From the NCBI RefSeq assembly GCF_900112175.1, contig NZ_FOYT01000005.1, positions 186,001-250,000 on the forward strand: 64,000 nucleotides of DNA, written 5' to 3'. Origin of the DNA: Halogeometricum rufum. Lineage in GTDB: Archaea; Halobacteriota; Halobacteria; Halobacteriales; Haloferacaceae. Positions 9,362 through 17,525 of this stretch are shown here, piece after piece. Position 1 is the first letter of the stretch; each line of letters starts with the position of its first letter. The notes beneath the pieces were generated by a model. It saw only the letters and a program-made list of their open reading frames with translations, ran no database searches and was not told the origin of the DNA. Made by a program: the position numbers and the translations under genes.

Positions 9362-11740
9362 GTGGACGAACTCGTCGCGTGGCTTCGGGACCGGCCGTAC
9401 TACGAGGGACAGATACGCGACCACCGGCGGGTCCCGGCGCGCGACCCCGAGTTCGCGGACGTGACGCTCGAATCGCGCCTCGAATCCGCGCTCGCGGACC
9501 GCGGCATCGACCGACTCTACCGCCACCAGGCCGAGGCCATCGACGCCGTCCGCGACGGCGACAGCGTCGTCCTCGCCACGCGGACGGCCAGCGGAAAGAG
9601 CCTCGCCTACACGGTGCCGGCGTTCGAGCGAGCGATGGACCACGGCGGACGCACCCTCTACCTCGGTCCGCAGAACGCCCTCGTCGCCGACCAGGAGGAG
9701 ACGCTGTCGGACCTCGCCCGCGGCCTCGGCTTCGGCAGTCGCGTCTCCGTCGCGCAGTACACGGGTCGGCTCTCGAAGAGCGAGAAACGGGACGTGCGCG
9801 ACCGGCGCCCGACGGTCCTCCTCTCGAACCCCGACATGCTGCACTACGCCCTCCTGCCGCACGCGCACCGCCTCTGGGAGTGGTTCTTCTCCTCGCTGGA
9901 GACGGTGGTGATAGACGAGGTGCACGGCTACCGCGGCGTGTTCGGCAGTCACGTCGCCCTCACGCTCCGCCGCCTGAACCGCGTCTGCGAGCGCTTCGGG
10001 TCGGACCCGCAGTACGTCTGCTGCTCGGCGACCATCGGCAACCCCGTCGAACACGCCGCGCGCATCACCGGGAAGTCCGAGTCGTCGTTCCGCCTCGTGG
10101 ACGAGGACGCCAGCGGAACGGGCGCGACCCACTGGATGCTGTGGAACCCGCCCGAGTACGAGGGCGACCGGGGCGGGAGCGGTCGTCGCCGGTCGAGCCA
10201 CGTCGAGACGAAGCGACTGTTCGTGGACCTGCTCTCGCGAGGCCACCAGACGCTGGCGTTCACGCGCGCCAGACAGGCCGCCGAGCGCTACGCCACCGAG
10301 AGCGCCGAGGAACTCCGAGAGCGCGGTCGGAGCGAGGCGGCCGCGGGCGTCGCCGCCTATCAGGCCGCGCTGAAACACGAGCGGCGGCGGGAGATAGAGA
10401 GCGGCCTCCACGACGGCAGCGTCACCGGCGTCTGGTCCACGAACGCGCTCGAACTCGGCGTGGACGTGGGCGGACTGGACGCCGTCGTGATGGACGGCTA
10501 CCCCGGCACGCGGATGTCGACGTTCCAGCAGGCGGGGCGCGCGGGCCGCGGCGACGACGACGCCCTCGTCGTCCTCGTCGGCGGCGAGGACCAACTCGAC
10601 CAGTACCTGCTGCGTCACCCCGAGGAGTTCTGGGAGGGGGACCCCGAGCGCGCCGTCTGCAACCCCGTGAACGAGGAACTGCTCCCGGACCACGTCGCCA
10701 GCGCCGCCGCCGAGAATTGGCTGAAGCCCGACGACGACAGGCACTTCGGGGAGACGACGCCAGAGGTGGTGTCGGACCTCGAGGCGGCCGGCCGACTCGA
10801 ACGCCGCGACACCGCACGGGGCGTCCGGTGGACCCACTCGGGCGGCGGCAGCCCGCAACACGAGATGAGCCTGCGCACCATCGAGAGCCGGGAGGTGGAC
10901 CTGCTGGACGGCCGGTCGAACGACGTCGTCGCGTCGCTGTCGTTCGGCGACGCCCTGCGGGACGCCCACCCCGGCGCGATATACCACCATCAGGGCCAGT
11001 CCTACGAGGTGACGGAACTCGACCTGAACCGCGACACGGCCGTCCTCCAGCCGACGTGGGCGGACTACTACACGCGCGTCCTGCACGAGAAGGAGATAAC
11101 CGTCGAGGCGGACCTGCGGTCGAAACCGCTGTCGGCCCGGCCCGACACCGAGGTCAGGTTCGCCGAGGTGACGATGCGCAAGCGAATCACCGGGTTCGAG
11201 CGCCGCGACCCGAAGCGCGGCGAGGCCATCGGCCGCGAGTCGCTGGACCTGCCGGAGACGACGCTCCGGACGAAGGCGCTCTACTACACCGTCCCCGAGG
11301 ACGTCGAACGGCGGATGCGCGCCATCGGCGACGCCGAACGCGGGGACGGACTGGGCCAGTACGACCTCTCGGGCGGCGACTACGGCTTCAACGGCGGCAT
11401 CCACGCCGCCGAACACGGGATGATTTCGCTGTTCCCCCTCTCATTTCTCTGCGACCGGGGCGACGTCGGCGGCCTGTCGACGCCGCACCACCCGCACACC
11501 GACCAGTCGACCGTCTTCGTGTACGACGGCTACCCCGGCGGCGTCGGACTGACCGAGAGCGGGTACGGCGAGGTGGAGACGCTCCTGCGCCGGACGCACG
11601 GGCTGATTCGGGACTGCGACTGCGAGGACGGCTGTCCGGCGTGCGTCCAGTCGCCGCAGTGCGGCAACGCGAACGACCCGCTGTCGAAGGACGAGGCGGT
11701 CTACCTGCTGGCCGCGTTGACCGGGCGGACGGGCAGGTAG
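9362..11740 (+). CDS. DEAD/DEAH-box helicase with C-terminal DUF1998 (MrfA-like)
   Basis: A 792-residue superfamily 2 helicase. Walker A is ATRTASGKS (about residues 71-79), the DEVH box VIDEVHGY lies near 182, CCSATIGN is motif III, and QQAGRAGRGDDD is motif VI. The C-terminus carries the DUF1998 four-cysteine zinc site CDCEDGCPACVQSPQCGN at about 752-770. Bacterial MrfA of this type unwinds DNA in mitomycin-lesion repair; a repair role here is by analogy. GTG 9362 is preferred because it gives a compact N-terminus (MDELVAWLRDRPYYEGQ); no in-frame ATG precedes it. The last 40 bp overlap the tail of the HPP gene on the other strand. Confidence 0.88.
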   Translation: MDELVAWLRDRPYYEGQIRDHRRVPARDPEFADVTLESRLESALADRGIDRLYRHQAEAIDAVRDGDSVVLATRTASGKSLAYTVPAFERAMDHGGRTLYLGPQNALVADQEETLSDLARGLGFGSRVSVAQYTGRLSKSEKRDVRDRRPTVLLSNPDMLHYALLPHAHRLWEWFFSSLETVVIDEVHGYRGVFGSHVALTLRRLNRVCERFGSDPQYVCCSATIGNPVEHAARITGKSESSFRLVDEDASGTGATHWMLWNPPEYEGDRGGSGRRRSSHVETKRLFVDLLSRGHQTLAFTRARQAAERYATESAEELRERGRSEAAAGVAAYQAALKHERRREIESGLHDGSVTGVWSTNALELGVDVGGLDAVVMDGYPGTRMSTFQQAGRAGRGDDDALVVLVGGEDQLDQYLLRHPEEFWEGDPERAVCNPVNEELLPDHVASAAAENWLKPDDDRHFGETTPEVVSDLEAAGRLERRDTARGVRWTHSGGGSPQHEMSLRTIESREVDLLDGRSNDVVASLSFGDALRDAHPGAIYHHQGQSYEVTELDLNRDTAVLQPTWADYYTRVLHEKEITVEADLRSKPLSARPDTEVRFAEVTMRKRITGFERRDPKRGEAIGRESLDLPETTLRTKALYYTVPEDVERRMRAIGDAERGDGLGQYDLSGGDYGFNGGIHAAEHGMISLFPLSFLCDRGDVGGLSTPHHPHTDQSTVFVYDGYPGGVGLTESGYGEVETLLRRTHGLIRDCDCEDGCPACVQSPQCGNANDPLSKDEAVYLLAALTGRTGR

Positions 11741-12192
11741 CGGGCGAGTGCGGCGTCGACGACCAGCAGCGACCCCACCGCCGGGAGCACCAGCGCCGCC
11801 TCCCACAGCGCGGACATCAACCCGAGGGCGACGATGAGCGTCGTCGCGCACGCGGGCGGGTGGACGGCGTCGACGGCGAGCATCCCCGAACTCGTCAGCC
11901 CCACGGCGGCGATACCGCTGAGGACCAGCCACGGCGTCCCGAAGTCCAGCGGCGTCGCCGGGACGGCGAACAGCGTCGAGACGGCGGCGTACGAGAGGAG
12001 GCCGCAGACGACGCCGACGGCGTGACCGCCGAGCACCGCCCGCGGCGTCGGGCCGCGGTCCCGGAACGCGAGGACGAACGCCGACGGACCGAGACTGGGG
12101 AACAGCGCGGGGACGCCCGTCACCCACGCCGTCGCTCCCGCCGCGGTCAGAAGCAGCGAGGCCCGGACGCCGACGGTGAGTGGACGCGACAC
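11701..12192 (-). CDS. HPP-family integral membrane protein
   Basis: A 163-residue protein with four to five hydrophobic segments and the family hallmark VDAVHPPACATTL, containing the His-Pro-Pro motif, plus an early LFPSLGPSAFVL segment. HPP proteins are small membrane proteins; some have been linked to nitrite transport, but the role here is unknown. The start is GTG 12192. Its 3' end overlaps the helicase gene by 40 bp tail to tail. The palindrome at 12266-12281 in the divergent gap upstream could influence this gene too. Confidence 0.78.
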   Translation of the reverse strand: MSRPLTVGVRASLLLTAAGATAWVTGVPALFPSLGPSAFVLAFRDRGPTPRAVLGGHAVGVVCGLLSYAAVSTLFAVPATPLDFGTPWLVLSGIAAVGLTSSGMLAVDAVHPPACATTLIVALGLMSALWEAALVLPAVGSLLVVDAALARYLPVRPVNAASR

Positions 12193-12265
12193 GCACGACG
12201 TTCGCCGGCGGGAGGGTATGAACGCGACGGCTTCGAGCGAGGCGACCGGCGGGGAACGACAGACA

Positions 12266-12281
12266 TTTTAGGCTGGCCTAA
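12266..12281. promoter_or_regulatory. DtxR/Idr-type iron-regulator palindrome
   Basis: TTTAGGC, two bases, GCCTAAA: a perfect 7-bp-arm palindrome 14 bp before the start of the gene at 12295 and 74 bp before the divergent HPP gene. It matches the TTAGG-N4-CCTAA pattern used by DtxR/IdeR/SirR-family metal-dependent repressors, including haloarchaeal Idr proteins. A near-identical box occurs at 13521-13534 before the ferric importer. The position over the likely transcription start suggests repression when iron is plentiful. Confidence 0.8.
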
Positions 12282-12294
12282 ACAGAGGGGAGTA

Positions 12295-13464
12295 ATGAGT
12301 CAGGACATCTGCGTCGTCGTTCCGACGATTCGGGAGTACGAGTGCATGCGAGCGTACTTCGAGAACGCCCGCGAGCACGGTTTCGACCTCGACAGACTGT
12401 TCGTCCTCCTCGTGACCGAGGACTTCTGCGACACCGAGGCGATGGAGGCGATGCTCGAAGACGAGGGCGTCGCGGGCGCGGTGTACGACGGGTCGGCGCG
12501 CGAGGAGTGGTTCGAGCGACGCGGACTGGAGTCGTACACGCACCTGATTCCGGCGGCGTCGCACGCGCAGACGAGTTTCGGCCTCCTCTACATGTGGGCG
12601 AACCCCCGCTTCGAGCGCGGCGTGTTCATCGACGACGACACCCTGCCGCACGACGAGTGGGACTTCTTCGGCCGCCACCTCGACAACCTCGACTACGAGG
12701 GCGAACTGGAGTCGGTGCGCTCGGACGAACGCTGGGTGAACGTGCTCTACCAGAACGCCGAGAAGCACGGTCTGTACCCCCGCGGATACCCCTACTCCGC
12801 GATGGACGAGTCGGTGGAGACGCAGACCCGACCGGTGGAGAACGTCGTCGCCTCGCAGGGCCTGTGGACGAACGTGCCGGACCTCGACGCCGTCCGCATC
12901 CTCATGGACGGCGACCTGGAGGGGCAGGCGCAGACGCGGACGGAGAAGTCCGACTTCACCGGCGACTTCGTCGCCGACGTCGGCCAATATCTCACCGTCT
13001 GTTCGATGAACCTCGCCTTCGAACGGGAGGTGATTCCGGCGTTCTACCAACTGCCGATGGACGACAACGAGTGGGACGTGGGCCGGTTCGACGACATCTG
13101 GTCGGGCGTCTTCCTCAAGCGCGCGGCGGACCTCCTCGACGGCGAGGTGCTGACGGGTTACCCCCTCTGCGAACACAACAAGGCCCCGCGGCCGACGTTC
13201 GACGACCTGAACAACGAGGTGCCCGGACTCGAACTGAACGAACACGTCTGGGAAGTCGTCGACGACGCCGGCGCGGACGCGACGACGTGGACGGAGGCGG
13301 CCGAGACGATGGCCGACGCCCTCGCCGACGGCGACTTCGCCGACTGGAACAACGGCGCGTTCCTGAACCACTGCGGGGAGTACTGGCGCGACTGGTTGGC
13401 CTGTCTGGACGACATCGAGGCGGGTGCCGAGGCGGAGGCCGTCTCCGTCGCCGCGGACGACTGA
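12295..13464 (+). CDS. Reversibly glycosylated polypeptide-like protein (alpha-1,4-glucan-protein synthase family)
   Basis: A 389-residue soluble protein resembling plant RGP/UDP-arabinopyranose mutase-type proteins, which haloarchaeal annotations call alpha-1,4-glucan-protein synthase. It begins with a nucleotide-sugar-like strand ICVVVPTIREYE, carries an acidic GVFIDDDTLP segment near 102-111 in the place of a DXD metal/sugar-nucleotide motif, then VASQGLWTNVPDLDAVR and the C-terminal GYPLCEHNKAPRPTFDDL. Its activity in archaea is unproven. The iron-type palindrome 14 bp upstream and the iron importer immediately downstream (77-bp gap) mark it as iron-responsive. The start ATG 12295 is the only good one. 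Confidence 0.72.
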   Translation: MSQDICVVVPTIREYECMRAYFENAREHGFDLDRLFVLLVTEDFCDTEAMEAMLEDEGVAGAVYDGSAREEWFERRGLESYTHLIPAASHAQTSFGLLYMWANPRFERGVFIDDDTLPHDEWDFFGRHLDNLDYEGELESVRSDERWVNVLYQNAEKHGLYPRGYPYSAMDESVETQTRPVENVVASQGLWTNVPDLDAVRILMDGDLEGQAQTRTEKSDFTGDFVADVGQYLTVCSMNLAFEREVIPAFYQLPMDDNEWDVGRFDDIWSGVFLKRAADLLDGEVLTGYPLCEHNKAPRPTFDDLNNEVPGLELNEHVWEVVDDAGADATTWTEAAETMADALADGDFADWNNGAFLNHCGEYWRDWLACLDDIEAGAEAEAVSVAADD

Positions 13465-13520
13465 GCGACTGCCTCGACACCGACCGTCGCTCGATAGACA
13501 AACCGGAAGTTATAAGCGGA

Positions 13521-13534
13521 TTAGGTTGGCCTAA
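13521..13534. promoter_or_regulatory. DtxR/Idr-type iron-regulator palindrome before the ferric ABC operon
   Basis: TTAGGTTGGCCTAA has 5-bp inverted arms, TTAGG and CCTAA, and shares its TTAGG-YTGG-CCTAA pattern with the box at 12266-12281. It ends 6 bp before ATG 13541. A TATAAG run at about 13511 sits just upstream as a TATA candidate, so repressor binding would cover the transcription start of the importer operon. Confidence 0.85.
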
Positions 13535-13540
13535 AACACT

Positions 13541-14743
13541 ATGGACGAACAGGACGGTGAGCCTCGCGGCCGGAGTCGGCGACGATTCCTCGAAGCCGCC
13601 GCGGCCGTGGGTATCACCGGTGTTGCGGGTTGTAACGGACTGACAGGTAGCGGAACGGAGACGGGGACGGGCACCGCCACCGAAGCGGCGGGCACCGGCA
13701 CCGGAACGGCGGCCGGGTCGGCCCCCGAACAGATCGGCTCCGGCCGGTCGCCGTTCGGCGGCCGCGACCTCTCCGACGCCGTCTCGATGCAGGAGATGCC
13801 CGACCTCGAGGGCGAACTCACGCTGTACTCCGGCCGCGGGGAGGCACTCGTCGGCGAACTCATCGGCTACATCGAGGACCTCTATCCGGACTTCACCGTC
13901 CGGCCCCTCTACAACTCCGCCGCCGAACTCGTCAACCAGATAGTCACGGAGGGGCAGAACAGTCCCGCGGACGTGTTCTACTCGGTCAACGCCGGGTCGC
14001 TGGGCGCGCTGAAACAGCGCGACCGGACGCAAGCGCTCCCGCAGGAGGTGCTGGAGTTCGTCCCGCAGAACTTCTACGACCCCGACGGCATGTGGGTCGG
14101 CACCTCCGGCCGCGCCCGGTCGATACCGTACAACACGAACACGTTCTCGGAGTCGGACATCCCGGACGGCATCATGTCGTTCCCCGACCAGTCGCGCTTC
14201 CAGGACGAACTCGGCTGGGCGCCCACCTACTCGTCGTTCCAGGCGTTCGTCACGGCGATGCGCATCCTCGAGGGCGAGGAGGCGACCCGACAGTGGCTGA
14301 ACGGCGTTCAGGAACTCGGCGTCAGCCAGTACGCCGACGAGTTCCAGGTCGCTCGCGCCGTCGCCGACGGCGAGATTTCGGCCGGGTTCACGAACCACTA
14401 CTACATCCAGCGCGTGCTGGCGCGGCGCGGGCTGGGCGCACCGCTCAGGACCGCGTTCACGGAGGGCGACGCCGGCGCCATCTTCAACGTCGCCGGGGCG
14501 TGCGTGATGGACACCGCCGAAGACGCCTCGCTGGCGTCGAACTTCGTCCGCCACCTCCTTTCGGCGGAGGCGCAGGACTACTTCGCGCGAACGACGTTCG
14601 AGTACCCTCTCGTGCCCGAAGTCGAGCCCATCGGCCGCCTGCCGAGTATCGACGAGTTGAACCCGCCGGAGGGGTTAGACCTCACCCAACTGGCGGACCT
14701 CGAGGGGACTATCCGGCTCCTGCGTGAGACCGGTATCCTCTGA
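13541..14743 (+). CDS. Ferric iron ABC transporter, substrate-binding lipoprotein
   Basis: A 400-residue binding protein. The N-terminus has a Tat-type twin-Arg run RSRRRFLEA followed by a hydrophobic stretch and the lipobox GVAGC (Cys at about 28), so it is exported folded and lipid-anchored outside the cell. A Gly/Thr-rich halophile linker follows. From about residue 85 it reads LTLYSGRGEALVGELIGYIE, typical of the FbpA/AfuA iron-binding protein class. It heads a three-gene importer (15-bp gap to the permease) and sits behind an iron-regulator palindrome. Confidence 0.9.
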   Translation: MDEQDGEPRGRSRRRFLEAAAAVGITGVAGCNGLTGSGTETGTGTATEAAGTGTGTAAGSAPEQIGSGRSPFGGRDLSDAVSMQEMPDLEGELTLYSGRGEALVGELIGYIEDLYPDFTVRPLYNSAAELVNQIVTEGQNSPADVFYSVNAGSLGALKQRDRTQALPQEVLEFVPQNFYDPDGMWVGTSGRARSIPYNTNTFSESDIPDGIMSFPDQSRFQDELGWAPTYSSFQAFVTAMRILEGEEATRQWLNGVQELGVSQYADEFQVARAVADGEISAGFTNHYYIQRVLARRGLGAPLRTAFTEGDAGAIFNVAGACVMDTAEDASLASNFVRHLLSAEAQDYFARTTFEYPLVPEVEPIGRLPSIDELNPPEGLDLTQLADLEGTIRLLRETGIL

Positions 14744-14758
14744 GGACGCCGACACCCA

Positions 14759-16366
14759 ATGGCAACCGAGCAGCGGACCACCACCGAAGGCGGCGACCCC
14801 GACGAGCAGACCGACGCACCCCTCGGTCTGACCGTCGCCAGCGGTGCCGTCGCCGCCGCCGTCGTCCTCCCGCTTCTGTGGCTGGTGAAGACCAGCCTCG
14901 ACGTCGGCTTCACGCAGGCGGTGTCGCTGCTCACGCGCCCGACGACGCTCACCGTCTTCGTCAACAGCACCGTCCTCGTGACGCTCTCGACGGCGGCGTG
15001 CGTCCTGCTCGGGGTGCCGCTGGCCTACCTGACCGTCCGCACGGATCTGCCGTTCCGGCGCTTCTGGACCGTCGCCGTCTCGTTACCGCTGGTCATCCCG
15101 AGTTACATCGGCGCGTTCGCGTTCGTCTCGGCGTTCAGCCCCCGGGGGGGCTTCCAGCGGTTCCTCGCGCCGTTCGGCGTCGAGCGACTCCCCGAGATAT
15201 ACGGGCTGGAGGGCACCGTGCTGGTGCTGACGCTCTACACCTACCCGTACGTCTACATCACGGCCCGGGCGTCGCTGAAGTCGATGGACACGACGCTCAT
15301 CGACGCCGCGCGGACGCTCGAACACGGGCGCTGGGAGGCGTTCAAGCGCGTGACGGTGCCGCAGATTCGCCCCGCCGTCGCCGCCGGCGCGTTGCTGGCC
15401 GGGCTGTACGTCCTCTCGGACTTCGGGACGCCCTCCATCATGCGCTACGACGTGTTCACGCGCGTCATCTTCGTCGAGTTCGGCGCGTTCGGGCAGGACA
15501 TGGCGACGCTGCTCTCGTTGCAACTCGTCGGCGTGACGTTCGTCATCCTCTGGCTGGAGTCGCGGATTCGCGGCGACGAACGCACCTCCGCCGGGGGCCG
15601 GTCCCGCGACGTGGTTCCGCTCGGCAAGTGGAAGCTCCCCGCGATGGCGTTCTGCGCGGCCGTCGCGGGACTCGCGCTGGTCGTCCCCCTCGCCATCCTC
15701 GTGACGTGGCTCGGCACCTCGTCGGCCTCGGTCAACCAGTCGCTCGCGTTCCGGTGGCAGTACGCCCTCAACTCCGTCTCCGTCTCGACGGCCGCCGCCC
15801 TCGTCGCCGTCGTGGCCGGGGTTCCCGTCGCGTACCTCTCGGCGCGACACGGCGACCGGCTGTCGTCGTACTTCGAGCGCGCGACGTACGTCGGCTACGC
15901 CGTCCCCGGCGTCGTCCTCGGCCTCGCGCTGGTCTACTTCGGAAGCTCCGTCGGCGCGCCCATCTACCAGTCGCTGTACCTGCTCGTGTTCGCCTACGTC
16001 ATCCGCTTCCTGCCGCAGGCGGTGGGGTCGCTCCGCGCCTCGTTCCTGCGGGTGGACCCCTCGCTCCCCGAGGCGGCGCGGACGCTCGGGCGAACCTCCG
16101 TCGGCGCGTTCCGCCACGTCACGCTCCCCCTCGTCGCTCCCGGCCTGTTCGGCGGCGCGGCGCTGGTGTTCCTCACGACGATGAAGGAACTGCCGGCGAC
16201 ACTGTTGCTGCGACCGCCGGAGTTTAAAACGCTCGTGACTCATATCTGGGCAGCGTACGGATCGGGGTACTTCGGACAGGCGGCGATACCCGCACTCGTC
16301 CTCCTCTTCGTCTCCGGGCTGTCGATGCTCGTCATCATCACGCAGGAGGGATACGATGTCAAATAG
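14759..16366 (+). CDS. Ferric iron ABC transporter, two-domain permease
   Basis: A 535-residue membrane protein with about twelve hydrophobic segments and two permease repeats. Each repeat has the cytoplasmic EAA-type coupling loop that docks on the ATPase: DAARTLEHGRWEAFKRVTVP near 180 and EAARTLGRTSVGAFRHVTLP near 438. Fused double permeases of this length are usual for FbpB/SfuB iron importers. Its 3' end overlaps the ATPase start by 11 bp, showing translational coupling. Confidence 0.9.
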   Translation: MATEQRTTTEGGDPDEQTDAPLGLTVASGAVAAAVVLPLLWLVKTSLDVGFTQAVSLLTRPTTLTVFVNSTVLVTLSTAACVLLGVPLAYLTVRTDLPFRRFWTVAVSLPLVIPSYIGAFAFVSAFSPRGGFQRFLAPFGVERLPEIYGLEGTVLVLTLYTYPYVYITARASLKSMDTTLIDAARTLEHGRWEAFKRVTVPQIRPAVAAGALLAGLYVLSDFGTPSIMRYDVFTRVIFVEFGAFGQDMATLLSLQLVGVTFVILWLESRIRGDERTSAGGRSRDVVPLGKWKLPAMAFCAAVAGLALVVPLAILVTWLGTSSASVNQSLAFRWQYALNSVSVSTAAALVAVVAGVPVAYLSARHGDRLSSYFERATYVGYAVPGVVLGLALVYFGSSVGAPIYQSLYLLVFAYVIRFLPQAVGSLRASFLRVDPSLPEAARTLGRTSVGAFRHVTLPLVAPGLFGGAALVFLTTMKELPATLLLRPPEFKTLVTHIWAAYGSGYFGQAAIPALVLLFVSGLSMLVIITQEGYDVK

Positions 16367-17519
16367 CACCACAACGACCCAACCCACAGACGCACCGAAC
16401 CGGCAGTCGGACGACGACGGCGAGTCCGACGTCGTCCTCGAACTGGACGGCCTCCAGAAGTCGTACGGCACGGAGGAAGTCATCCACGACCTGTCGCTGT
16501 CGGTCCGTGAGGGCGAGATTCTCACGCTCCTCGGCCCCTCGGGCTGCGGGAAGACGACCACGCTCCGACTCCTCGCGGGCCTCGAACGACCCGACGCCGG
16601 CGCCGTCCGACTGAACGGCCGGACCGTCTCGGGCGACGACTTCGTGCCGCCCGAGGAACGCGGCGTCGGCGTCGTCTTCCAGGAGTTCGCGCTGTTCCCG
16701 CACCTCACCGCCCGCGAGAACATCGCGTTCGGACTCGTGGACTACTCGGAAGCGGAGACGGACCGCCGCGTGGACGAGTTGTTGGACCTCGTGGACCTGC
16801 CCGGACAGGGCGACAGCTACCCCGACGAACTCTCGGGCGGGCAGCAACAGCGCGTCGCCCTCGCGCGGTCGCTCGCCCCCGAACCCGACATCCTCCTGCT
16901 CGACGAACCGTTCTCGAACCTCGACGTGGACCTGCGCGTGCAGATGCGCGAGGAGGTGCGCGACATCCTGAAGGAGGCGGGCGTGACCGCCATCTCGGTC
17001 ACCCACGACCAGGAGGAGGCGCTCTCCATCTCCGACCGGGTCGCCGTGATGAACGACGGCAACCTCGAACAGGTGGGCGACCCCGAAGTCGTCTTCCAGC
17101 ACCCCGAGTCGCGCTTCGTCGCCGGCTTCCTCGGCTACGCGAGTTTCATCCCCGGCTACGTCTCCGGCAACTCCGTCGAGACTGACCTCGGGCGCGTCCC
17201 GCGCGAGCAGATTCACGGGCTCGCTCCCGAGTACGACCACACGCGCATCGACGTGCTCGTCCGCCCGGACGACGTGTCCGCGCGCGCCTGCGGCGCCGAC
17301 GAGGAGCCGTCCGGCCGCGTCACCGCCCGGCGCTACCTCGGCCCGACGTTCCTCTACGAGGTGGAACTGGAGACGGGCGAACGCGTCCAGTGCATGCACA
17401 ACCACGACGAGAACGTGCCCGACGACGGGCCCGTCGTCGTGGAGATAGAGGCCGGACACGAGTTGGCGTGGTTCCCGCGGGAGCAGCGACCCGAAGACGA
17501 CTCCCGCTACGGCGACTGA
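16356..17519 (+). CDS. Ferric iron ABC transporter, ATP-binding protein
   Basis: A 387-residue ABC ATPase. Walker A is GPSGCGKTT, the Q-loop region VVFQEFALFPH, the signature LSGGQQQRVALARSL, Walker B ILLLDEPFSNLD, and the switch His is in SVTHDQEEA. Residues beyond ~265 form a TOBE-like regulatory domain, as in FbpC-type iron transporters. It powers the permease encoded immediately upstream, with which it overlaps by 11 bp. The glycosyltransferase gene starts 6 bp after its stop, so the operon probably continues. Confidence 0.92.
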   Translation: MSNSTTTTQPTDAPNRQSDDDGESDVVLELDGLQKSYGTEEVIHDLSLSVREGEILTLLGPSGCGKTTTLRLLAGLERPDAGAVRLNGRTVSGDDFVPPEERGVGVVFQEFALFPHLTARENIAFGLVDYSEAETDRRVDELLDLVDLPGQGDSYPDELSGGQQQRVALARSLAPEPDILLLDEPFSNLDVDLRVQMREEVRDILKEAGVTAISVTHDQEEALSISDRVAVMNDGNLEQVGDPEVVFQHPESRFVAGFLGYASFIPGYVSGNSVETDLGRVPREQIHGLAPEYDHTRIDVLVRPDDVSARACGADEEPSGRVTARRYLGPTFLYEVELETGERVQCMHNHDENVPDDGPVVVEIEAGHELAWFPREQRPEDDSRYGD

Positions 17520-17525
17520 CGCACC

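Noticed and set aside
9316-12294. Single long frame upstream of and joined to the RGP-like gene
   Set aside because: The part before 12295 is a wrong-frame reading of the helicase and HPP genes; the real protein starts at ATG 12295 after the iron box.
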